Below, piece after piece: positions 7,045-14,601 of a DNA stretch of 15,568 bases. The stretch is from Oscillospiraceae bacterium (lineage in GTDB: Bacteria > Bacillota > Clostridia > Oscillospirales > Ruminococcaceae), in the NCBI GenBank assembly GCA_900757485.1, contig CAAEOA010000214.1, positions 1 through 15,568 on the forward strand, in the 5' to 3' direction. Both the position numbers and the translations under genes were made by a program. A model generated the notes under the pieces. The model searched no databases. It worked only from the letters and a program-made list of their open reading frames with translations, and was not told where the DNA came from. The stretch's first letter is position 1; each line of letters begins with the position of its first letter.

Positions 7045-7989
7045 CTATCCGACAATTCCGCTGCTTTCAATTCCCTCAACCATAAATTTTTGGCCTGCAA
7101 TAAATATAACCAACAACGGAATCAAAACAAGTATGGTTGCAGTATTCACGTACATCGCTGAAACCAATGTTCCTGCTACAACTCCGGCGGATCCTATCGT
7201 TGACTGTGACTGGGCAATGATTCTGGAAACGATATTGATATCCGAATAAAGAATATTGGCATAAAACGTATCGGTCCACATCCAGGAAAAAGACAGCAAA
7301 AACACTGTGACCATCAAAGTCTTTCCCAATGGAAAAATGATGCTGAAATACGTTCTGTAAACACTGGCACCATCCACATAGGCAGCTTCCAACAGTTCTT
7401 TCGGCAAACCCGAATAAAATTGTCTCATTAAAAAAATAAACAGTCCTCCACGGAAGCCGAATCCGGTTACTGCCAAAATGGCTGCCGGTAAAAACGACCC
7501 TGTTAACACAATAGTGTCTCCTGTGATTATGCGCAATAAACCGAAAATATCAAAGTATCGGAATTTTGAAAACAGGGACAACATAACTGTTTGCGGCGGA
7601 ATGACAATACTGAGTATTACGACTCCAAACATCAATATCTTGCCCTTGAACTGAAATTTAGCAAAACCATATCCGCATAAAGCAGCGGACAGCATCGTAA
7701 GCAGTGCTGTAATTGTACATAATATCACCGAATTTAAAAGACCTTGAAAATAGGAAGTATATTCTATCATAAATTTATAATTGTCAAGCGAAGGAGATTT
7801 TGAAAAATATTCTACTGTCTGATCCATTAAATCGGTTTCATTCATAAAAGTAGTAGCCAACTGAGAGAAAAGCGGGAACAAAATAGTAAACGCCAACTCA
7901 ATAAGCAATATATATTTCAAAAATGTCCAAAAAATACTTTTCGATTTGTGTTTTAACTTAACTGCTGCTCGTTTTGCTGAACAAGTCAT
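7045..7989 (-). CDS. carbohydrate ABC transporter permease, MalG type (pair B)
   Basis: The 314-residue membrane protein has six predicted helices and the EAA loop EAAYVDGASVYRTYFSIIFP (residues 201-220), the contact site for the transporter ATPase, placed as in MalG-type sugar permeases. With the gene just upstream it should form the membrane channel of an oligosaccharide importer. I chose ATG 7989 over the GTG at 8019 because GGGGGAGGA lies ten bases before the ATG. The GTG would place that site inside the coding sequence and overlap the upstream gene. The spacing is then 19 bp from the previous stop, with the ribosome binding site directly after it. No ATPase or binding protein gene adjoins. 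Confidence 0.92.
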   Translation of the reverse strand: MTCSAKRAAVKLKHKSKSIFWTFLKYILLIELAFTILFPLFSQLATTFMNETDLMDQTVEYFSKSPSLDNYKFMIEYTSYFQGLLNSVILCTITALLTMLSAALCGYGFAKFQFKGKILMFGVVILSIVIPPQTVMLSLFSKFRYFDIFGLLRIITGDTIVLTGSFLPAAILAVTGFGFRGGLFIFLMRQFYSGLPKELLEAAYVDGASVYRTYFSIIFPLGKTLMVTVFLLSFSWMWTDTFYANILYSDINIVSRIIAQSQSTIGSAGVVAGTLVSAMYVNTATILVLIPLLVIFIAGQKFMVEGIESSGIVG

Positions 7990-8008
7990 CTTTGAAAATC
8001 CTCCCCCG

Positions 8009-8938
8009 CTATTTTTCACTGCGTAACATCAGCAGTTTCATAATCAACATGATAATTCCCAAAATTAACAGGATTACAACAAAATACATCCAAGCATACG
8101 CAGAAGCATAACCGATTTTAGATTGTTGTATTCCGAGTTCATACACTTGTTTCATAACAACGTTGTTAGAACCCGTAAAAGAATCCACAACCGTATAAAT
8201 CGCATTCACATATATCATAGGCATAATCAGAGGAAATGTGATTTTCCAATAACAATCCCACCCGTTTGCGCCCTCAATAGAAGCGGCTTCATATACAGAA
8301 GGTGAAATAGACTGTAATCCCGCGATAAAGATTAGTATTTGCACACCGCACTGTTTTACAACTCCGAAAATATTATTAATTGCATCTACTAAGTAATTAA
8401 AAATGGAATTATTCAAGACAGAACCACCCAGAAGGTTTTGAATATCCTGTATGTTAAAAGTTCCTTGGCTGACTGCACCGGTTGTAATTCCATCCAAATT
8501 ATTCATTGCATTAGTCAAAGCATTGCCATCGGTAGAAGCAGCTATTGCACCGGTAACCAGTACTGCAGGAATAAAGAATATGGCGCGAAATACAGAACGT
8601 CCCGGAAGCTTTTGGTTTAGCAACGTCGCCACAAACAAGCTGAAAATAATTACAAGCGGTACATTATATAGCATCTGCAGCATAATATTAACCAAATTGC
8701 GTAAATAGTCCTGTTCAACGAACAAAGCTTCATAATAATGCTTGAATCCAACCCATGTAGTGATAAAATAAGATTCTCCTGCGGAAACATCTTGGAATGA
8801 AAACATTGCAGACTGCACTACAATTTCCAGATAGAAAAATACAAAGCCGATCAATAAAGGGCTGATAAACACCCAGCCATGCTTTGCCATATGTTTGTCC
8901 AGCGAAAGATTTTTAATTTTACTTCGTTTCATCAGCAC
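8009..8938 (-). CDS. sugar ABC transporter permease, MalF type (pair B)
   Basis: The 309-residue protein has six predicted membrane helices; the first is around residues 22-45. The EAA loop is EAASIEGANGWDCYWKITFP (217-236), followed by LIMP. A long loop rich in Asn and Gly (about 134-190) lies between the third and fourth helices and probably faces outward, where the binding protein docks. It pairs with the MalG-type gene downstream. The listed start is a GTG six bases after AAAGGGAG; an ATG two codons later (8932) is equally plausible. It follows the DUF5696 gene after 34 bp and so is likely in the same operon. Confidence 0.92.
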   Translation of the reverse strand: MLMKRSKIKNLSLDKHMAKHGWVFISPLLIGFVFFYLEIVVQSAMFSFQDVSAGESYFITTWVGFKHYYEALFVEQDYLRNLVNIMLQMLYNVPLVIIFSLFVATLLNQKLPGRSVFRAIFFIPAVLVTGAIAASTDGNALTNAMNNLDGITTGAVSQGTFNIQDIQNLLGGSVLNNSIFNYLVDAINNIFGVVKQCGVQILIFIAGLQSISPSVYEAASIEGANGWDCYWKITFPLIMPMIYVNAIYTVVDSFTGSNNVVMKQVYELGIQQSKIGYASAYAWMYFVVILLILGIIMLIMKLLMLRSEK

Positions 8939-8972
8939 TTACAGCTCCCTTTTTATGTTTTCTCACCTATTC

Positions 8973-11519
8973 TTATGCTTTTGAGGTCATGGCTGCAAGT
9001 TCTTCCGGTTGAAGCGAGACCATTTTATACCCCAAAGCATCAAGGGTAATATTGCCGATTGTTACTGCTTCTTTGTTGTAATTAACGATAACCTGCTTTC
9101 CGTTTCCATAAGCTGTGAGATAGACATTATTATCCAATGCATAGTGTCCGACAATCTCCTGCTCAGATAAATCCCCGATCACAGAAGCGGCCTTTTTATA
9201 TGAATCGATTGCCACAGGAAGCCAATATTCCCGATCCGTAGCCAAATAATATGAGAATGCCGTAGAACGCAATTTTGTCACATTTTGCGCGCTTAAGACG
9301 AAATGAATCCCGCTTCCTGTTTCAATTGCTTTTAACATGCTGTAATTATAATCATCTGTTATGTTAAGCGCTCTTACTGCATAATTAATATGACCATGTA
9401 AAACCATCTGCAAAAACGGCACCGTTTCTGCATAATCTATGTATTCCGAGCTGGAATACGGCAAATTCAAAATATGATTGGCATAGGGGAAAACATAAGC
9501 ATTTGCGCCGCTTATCATCATATTCTGATCATCAGAAAGTGCGCTAAGCATTTCATGAACCATTGTTTCCGCCTGCTGACGATTCACAACGTGATTGTCA
9601 GCATAATTTTCGGGGATATTTTCTCCGATAGCACCTGCCGAAATGGAATCAAATCCGAGTTTTTGACTTTTCGCAAGGAATCTCTCGGCTGTCTTCTTCA
9701 GTTCACTTGGACTTAAGCAATAGGAAAAACTTTCGTCAACCTTTTTCTCCGTAGCAAAATTCATAGTAGAAGCACTGTAATACTGATCATTTAACATTTT
9801 AGATGCGTTTTTCGACGGCTGAAAGCTATCAAACAATTTATTTTTATATACTCTTGTAAACTCAGCGTTAAGAAAAACTTTGTATCCGTTATTTTGTGCG
9901 TAATGAAGTAAATTTTTGATATCTTGTTTGCCGCCAAGCGTTTTACAGATATTTGCGGTATTATTAATGCTGTTCATCATCCCGCCGTTCACGGCACCGG
10001 TCAGCTTCAGATAAGCACTGTTAATGCCGTTTTTGGCTAATTCTTCTAATATTAACCGATCCTGTTCAAAAGTAGTAAGAGCAACTTCGTGATTGACAGG
10101 GAATAAAAGAACACGCTCGTTTACATTAACACTTCCCAATGTTTCAAGATAAAAAGGCAATGCAGCATCCGCTTTATTTTTTAATATTCCTGCCGTCTTC
10201 AGATAATCCCTGTAAGACTTTGCCATTCCGTTATAAGAGGTATCTTCGGTCAAGAATTGGTAGCGGACCTTATAACAGCAATCCGGCAGTTCTTTATTGT
10301 AATTGCTGATTTCTACATATTTCCATCCATCGGAAACCGACTCTGTATAGCATTCCTGATGAACAAATACCGGATATGCACATTTGACACTGCCGGAATA
10401 ATCAGCGGTCACTTCGGCAAGTGCGTCGCCGTCTTCAATAATTGCGAACAGGGCTGCATTTCCGCGCGAAAGTCCAAAGACCGGCATACTTGCCGTTTCG
10501 CTCCCGTATATGTTGTCAACATATCCCAAACTGCTGTAAATTTTTTTAGAGATGCGGCCTAACCGATAAGAATCTTTTGATAAATCGATAATTGCACCGC
10601 TTCCATCCGGTAAAAAGATTTCTTTTGCTTCACCTTTTTCCGTTGCGGTCAAGTTTTTGAGAACCTCTAGCTTGTTTAGTACAAACAGTTCTTTATCATA
10701 ACGTATTTCAGATGAAGGGATTTCAGCAATCAGGTCTCCATCCTTTAAATAAAGAATGAGCGGTATTTCAAATACAGGAGAGATATCTGTATCATCTTCC
10801 GTATAACCGATTGTATTATATTCTTTATCCAAATCTTTTTCTGTAAAGCCGACTTCCGCAAAATATTCTGCAAGCATTTCTTTTTCACGGTCACTAATAT
10901 CGCTGTTTAACATATACATATTCTCTTTTTTCAAAGCAGGGAATTGCTCTGTCATATTATCTTCTTCAGCGGTTTCAGGGGTATATAAAGTGTACCGCAG
11001 CTCGGTTTTCCGTCTTTGGCTTTCGGTTAACTTGTTTAAGATTTGTTCTTCAAATTGTTTTTGCCGCATAATTTCCGGGATGATATATCGTGTAGTCATT
11101 TCCCCGATTGTAAATTTTGCGGTGAGCTTACCGTCTGCAATCTGTACGTTATATTGTCCTTTTGATATACAATCCACCCAGGAATCCAATATAATACGTT
11201 CTCCGCTGATTTGGCTCGCATTAACAACAAACAGGGAATTATATGCCGTATCTGTAACATCTATGCTTTCATTTGTAAACGAGCGGCTTTCCCAAACATG
11301 TTCTCCTTTTTCCAACTTAATATCCATGGTAGCCGGATTAACATATAGTTCTGTTCCGCCGTTTTCATCAACTTTTATAAAATCAGTATACGGTATATCA
11401 AAATCATACTCCGGCTTTGCTCCGGTATTTGAATAATTGCTTCTGAAAGAGCAGCCTGTTATCCCGAAAACCAACAAGAATATTGCCAAAATCAATGCTT
11501 TCTTTTTAGTGTGCTTCAA
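8973..11519 (-). CDS. DUF5696-type large surface lipoprotein, possible glycoside hydrolase
   Basis: This 848-residue protein has a signal peptide ending in lipobox ITGC (Cys23), so it should be tethered outside the membrane. The N-terminal 450 residues look beta-rich and hold the block FLPDGSGAIIDLS (302-314) followed by MPVFGLSRGNAALFAIIEDGDALAEV (345-370), which I recognise from DUF5696 proteins. Residues about 455-770 alternate strands and helices like a TIM barrel, with acidic candidates in FLNAEF (549-554), FDSISAGAIGE (623-633) and EYIDYAETVPF (692-702). A small beta domain (780-840) ends it, as in many glycoside hydrolases. No function is established for the family to my knowledge. The start is TTG, six bases after GAGGTGA; a TGA stop lies three codons upstream in frame and the signal peptide begins there. 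It follows the NHL-YIP1 gene by 15 bp. The family call is from memory. Confidence 0.75.
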   Translation of the reverse strand: MKHTKKKALILAIFLLVFGITGCSFRSNYSNTGAKPEYDFDIPYTDFIKVDENGGTELYVNPATMDIKLEKGEHVWESRSFTNESIDVTDTAYNSLFVVNASQISGERIILDSWVDCISKGQYNVQIADGKLTAKFTIGEMTTRYIIPEIMRQKQFEEQILNKLTESQRRKTELRYTLYTPETAEEDNMTEQFPALKKENMYMLNSDISDREKEMLAEYFAEVGFTEKDLDKEYNTIGYTEDDTDISPVFEIPLILYLKDGDLIAEIPSSEIRYDKELFVLNKLEVLKNLTATEKGEAKEIFLPDGSGAIIDLSKDSYRLGRISKKIYSSLGYVDNIYGSETASMPVFGLSRGNAALFAIIEDGDALAEVTADYSGSVKCAYPVFVHQECYTESVSDGWKYVEISNYNKELPDCCYKVRYQFLTEDTSYNGMAKSYRDYLKTAGILKNKADAALPFYLETLGSVNVNERVLLFPVNHEVALTTFEQDRLILEELAKNGINSAYLKLTGAVNGGMMNSINNTANICKTLGGKQDIKNLLHYAQNNGYKVFLNAEFTRVYKNKLFDSFQPSKNASKMLNDQYYSASTMNFATEKKVDESFSYCLSPSELKKTAERFLAKSQKLGFDSISAGAIGENIPENYADNHVVNRQQAETMVHEMLSALSDDQNMMISGANAYVFPYANHILNLPYSSSEYIDYAETVPFLQMVLHGHINYAVRALNITDDYNYSMLKAIETGSGIHFVLSAQNVTKLRSTAFSYYLATDREYWLPVAIDSYKKAASVIGDLSEQEIVGHYALDNNVYLTAYGNGKQVIVNYNKEAVTIGNITLDALGYKMVSLQPEELAAMTSKA

Positions 11520-11534
11520 GTATCGTCACCTCAT

Positions 11535-13685
11535 TTATAAACGATAGGATAATTCCGTAATCACATTATAGATAAATCCCCACAATTTCTGCGTCAGAGA
11601 TGCAAAGAGCAAAAGCAAAAATGTAATGATCACCATTCCCAACAAAGTTATCAATGTTGCTACAATATTCTTGGTAAAACTATAATTATGAATCGAAATG
11701 GTTCCGAAAAAGATCAACAGTACACTCCATACATAAGCGATCCCTACCAGTCCAGACACGATGATCGATTCTTCTAAAGAAAGAAGATTCGCTATTATCG
11801 TTGCGAGCGGTAATATCAGTGCAATCGGAAGCATCGCATATCCGATTGTCAAGAAAATATGACGGAAATTTCCTTCACCGTTAAAAAGCGAGGTTACGCA
11901 ATAATTTGCAACTCCAAACAGAAGAAACGGATACAAAAAACTTACAACATCAAAAATCAAGCTGTTGTTTGATGCCATATCAACAGAGAACAGATATCCG
12001 GATAAATAGTTGGAAATCAAGTACGCAACCGAAGCAGCCAGAATGATCACACAAGCCCCTGCGACTCCTCCCCTGTTGTGCCGTTTAATCATGTAAAAGC
12101 CATCAAAAGGGTGAAAAATGGGGTAAAAGGCATATTGAAGTTGTTTTTTCAGTCCGATTTTTGCAGGAGGATTAACATCATCTGCTTTATTAGCGATTTT
12201 TACTTTCCGAAGAAAACGAGAGGATATCAGTGAAAGGATAACTACCGCTGCCGGAACAAGAACTAAAAGCCAACCAACATATTGATTTCTTTTTTCTGCA
12301 AAAGCCTTGGAATAATCCTCTCTTTTACCGACAAGCTCAAAATACTCCATGGCAGTATCATAATCCTTGTTACGAAGACAGGCTTTCCCCATATCCGCAT
12401 AAATAATATCCAGATTTGCATTAAGAGGCAGTGCCTGCTGCCATTTTTGCAGCGCCAAATCGTACTTTCGCTGTTTTTGCAAACTCAACGCATCTTCAAT
12501 CAGCGTACCATAGGGCGAAGGAGAAAAAACCGTTACTGTTCCGCCTTTTTTATCGAGCACAACCAATTCCCGCTCTTTATAAGCCAGTGCAGATGCAGAT
12601 ATAAAATGTCCTTTTTCGGTTCCCTGGCCTCCGAAAACGCACAACAAGTTTCCTTCTCTTGAATAAGTAAAAATTCTTTGATTGGTTACATCAAAAACAG
12701 AATACATACCGGTTGCATTAACAGAAACACCCGAAAAAGCTGAAACGGCGTCATCAATTTTAAGTGCAGTATCAATCTCGATATCACCTGCCGGCGGATA
12801 AAATCCGTTTCTTTGAAGGATATCATCCCCGGACGGATTGAGCCGCTTTACCGGAGCATAGTCGCTTGCAGTGCTTCCCGAAACAAGTGCATTGTACTGT
12901 TTTGTTTTATCAAGGGCAGATGAGGTGACGAAAAGAAACCCATCTGCATCCATCTCAATATCATTGTAATCGGCGGGAATATTTTGAACGCTGCTTTCTC
13001 GCTGTGCTTGTGTCATAAAGGTTCTCCAAAACAGATCAATGGCAGAAAAAGTCACAGACTGTACGCCTAAAAAGCCCTCAAAAATTCCTTCTGAACTAAA
13101 ACTCAACACACCCATATTGGAAGAACGGGAAACAGCATACACTCGTCCGCCCACATCAACAGTGACAGAAATCGGTTTATAAATAAAATTATCTGTAATA
13201 CCTGTTCCTGTCGGAGCACCAATCACCTTTACCAGTTGATCTTTTTCATCCAATACCACAATCCTGCTGTTTTCAGTGTCGGCAATATAAAGCTGCAAGT
13301 TACTGTCTACATAAATCCCGCAAGGAGCATTGAACGCATCTTTTTCTTTTTTTGTATTCACAAATTTGCTGATTGATCGAACAAACTGATAATTTTCGTC
13401 AAATACTAATATCCGATTATTACCTGTATCGGCAATATACATCTTCCCGTCCGGTGAAATTGCCAAATCCTCTGCTCCTGACAGCTTACTTGCCGGATCA
13501 ACTGACAAATCAATTACTGTTTCAGGAATATAAAGCGGAAGTGACTTTTGAAATTCTCCGCTGCGAGAGTAAACATACGCATCATAAGCATCTACTTGTA
13601 TGCCAAATAACCCGGAGACAATGATAACCGTTACAAAAAATACGGCAACTGTCTTTTTTAACGTTGATTTCACTCTTATCAACAC
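11535..13685 (-). CDS. exported NHL propeller-TPR-YIP1 membrane protein
   Basis: The 716-residue protein starts with a signal peptide or anchor (about 1-34). An NHL beta-propeller follows (about 60-390), with repeats such as DLAISPDGKMYIADTGNNRILVFD and GIYVDSNLQLYIADTENSRIVVLD. A TPR-like helical stretch (about 395-462) and a membrane helix (470-488) come next. A C-terminal YIP1-type domain has five helices (about 541-562, 577-597, 612-634, 642-660, 673-697). The propeller and TPR part should lie outside the cell, before the first C-terminal helix. No enzymatic motif is seen. Its place between the two permease pairs suggests a scaffold, sensor or accessory of glycan uptake, but that is inference. 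The start is uncertain: GTG 13685 lies only three bases after GGAAAGG, while TTG 13682 has better spacing; GTG 13673 is a third option. Confidence 0.83.
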   Translation of the reverse strand: MLIRVKSTLKKTVAVFFVTVIIVSGLFGIQVDAYDAYVYSRSGEFQKSLPLYIPETVIDLSVDPASKLSGAEDLAISPDGKMYIADTGNNRILVFDENYQFVRSISKFVNTKKEKDAFNAPCGIYVDSNLQLYIADTENSRIVVLDEKDQLVKVIGAPTGTGITDNFIYKPISVTVDVGGRVYAVSRSSNMGVLSFSSEGIFEGFLGVQSVTFSAIDLFWRTFMTQAQRESSVQNIPADYNDIEMDADGFLFVTSSALDKTKQYNALVSGSTASDYAPVKRLNPSGDDILQRNGFYPPAGDIEIDTALKIDDAVSAFSGVSVNATGMYSVFDVTNQRIFTYSREGNLLCVFGGQGTEKGHFISASALAYKERELVVLDKKGGTVTVFSPSPYGTLIEDALSLQKQRKYDLALQKWQQALPLNANLDIIYADMGKACLRNKDYDTAMEYFELVGKREDYSKAFAEKRNQYVGWLLVLVPAAVVILSLISSRFLRKVKIANKADDVNPPAKIGLKKQLQYAFYPIFHPFDGFYMIKRHNRGGVAGACVIILAASVAYLISNYLSGYLFSVDMASNNSLIFDVVSFLYPFLLFGVANYCVTSLFNGEGNFRHIFLTIGYAMLPIALILPLATIIANLLSLEESIIVSGLVGIAYVWSVLLIFFGTISIHNYSFTKNIVATLITLLGMVIITFLLLLFASLTQKLWGFIYNVITELSYRL

Positions 13686-13711
13686 CAGCCTTTCCGGCTA
13701 ACAGCCAAAAC

Positions 13712-14596
13712 TCAGTCTTTCATACCAGAAGTTGCCATTGTTTCCAAAACGTTGCTCTGGGATACAATAAACACCACTGCGGGAACTGCCATCATAATAA
13801 CCGCAGCGGCGGCACCCACTCCTGCGCGCGCAACACCGCCTGCTAAAATTTGCTGCAAAGCATAATTAAACGTTTTCATACTTTCCTCATAAATATATGT
13901 ATTTTCTCCGATTGCCCACAAACCTTGAAAAGAAAAAATAATCAATGTAATCCATGCAGACTTTACAATCGGCATTACAATTCGAAAAATCAATTTTATT
14001 TCTCCTGCGCCATCCAGTTTTGCGGCTTCGATCAAAGAATACGGTACCATTTGCTGAATAAATTGCCGCATCAGATAAAAACCCATCGGAGTCGCAAATG
14101 CGGGAATAATATATGCCAAATAACTATCCAACCAGCCCAAAGAGGAAATAATTAAAAACGTCGGAATCTGGGTAACTGCTGTGTTAAACATTAAAGTTAA
14201 GACAATAATTCTGAAAATTATTTTTTGTCCCGGGAATTTTCGCATCGCAAAAGCGTATGCGCAAACAGAAGAAATAATTACGTTTCCGGCAGTTCCTACT
14301 ACTGCGATCAGACAAGTATTAAAAATATATCTGGACATTGGCGTAAGGGAATTGTTCATTAGTGTTACGAGATCGGAAAAGTTATCAAATGTCGGATTAG
14401 ATACGAAAAAACGCGGCGGATAAATCCACAGTTCGTTTAACGGTTTCAGCGAGCTGCAAATCGTATATACCAAAGGAAGTGCGGTAAATACAGCGAACAG
14501 CAGCAGAAACAGCAGATTGACAATATATCCCGTAAGTGAACGGTTCTTTAGCTTAAAGGAATGGGAAAATGAAGTTTTGTTTTTTACTTGTGCCAT
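13712..14596 (-). CDS. carbohydrate ABC transporter permease, MalG/LplC type (pair A)
   Basis: The 294-residue protein has a charged N-terminus, six predicted membrane helices and the EAA loop EAAKLDGAGEIKLIFRIVMP (190-209). It is the second half of permease pair A. ATG 14596 is supported by GGGGAG eight bases upstream; this site lies in the last codons of the preceding gene, five bases before the ATG, so the two are probably translationally coupled. Its sequence is clearly different from the MalG-type protein of pair B, so the pairs are not a recent duplication. It belongs to the type that serves larger oligosaccharides or polysaccharide fragments (LplC/YtcP-like), by resemblance only. Confidence 0.92.
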   Translation of the reverse strand: MAQVKNKTSFSHSFKLKNRSLTGYIVNLLFLLLFAVFTALPLVYTICSSLKPLNELWIYPPRFFVSNPTFDNFSDLVTLMNNSLTPMSRYIFNTCLIAVVGTAGNVIISSVCAYAFAMRKFPGQKIIFRIIVLTLMFNTAVTQIPTFLIISSLGWLDSYLAYIIPAFATPMGFYLMRQFIQQMVPYSLIEAAKLDGAGEIKLIFRIVMPIVKSAWITLIIFSFQGLWAIGENTYIYEESMKTFNYALQQILAGGVARAGVGAAAAVIMMAVPAVVFIVSQSNVLETMATSGMKD

Positions 14597-14601
14597 TTCT
14601 T

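Noticed and set aside
7990..8019. N-terminal extension of the MalG-type permease from a GTG at 8019
   Set aside because: The strong GGGGGAGGA ribosome binding site lies inside this extension and points to the ATG at 7989.
10990..11436. Plus-strand open frame of 148 codons inside the DUF5696 gene
   Set aside because: It is a shadow of the well-supported minus-strand gene, with no ribosome binding site or recognisable domain.
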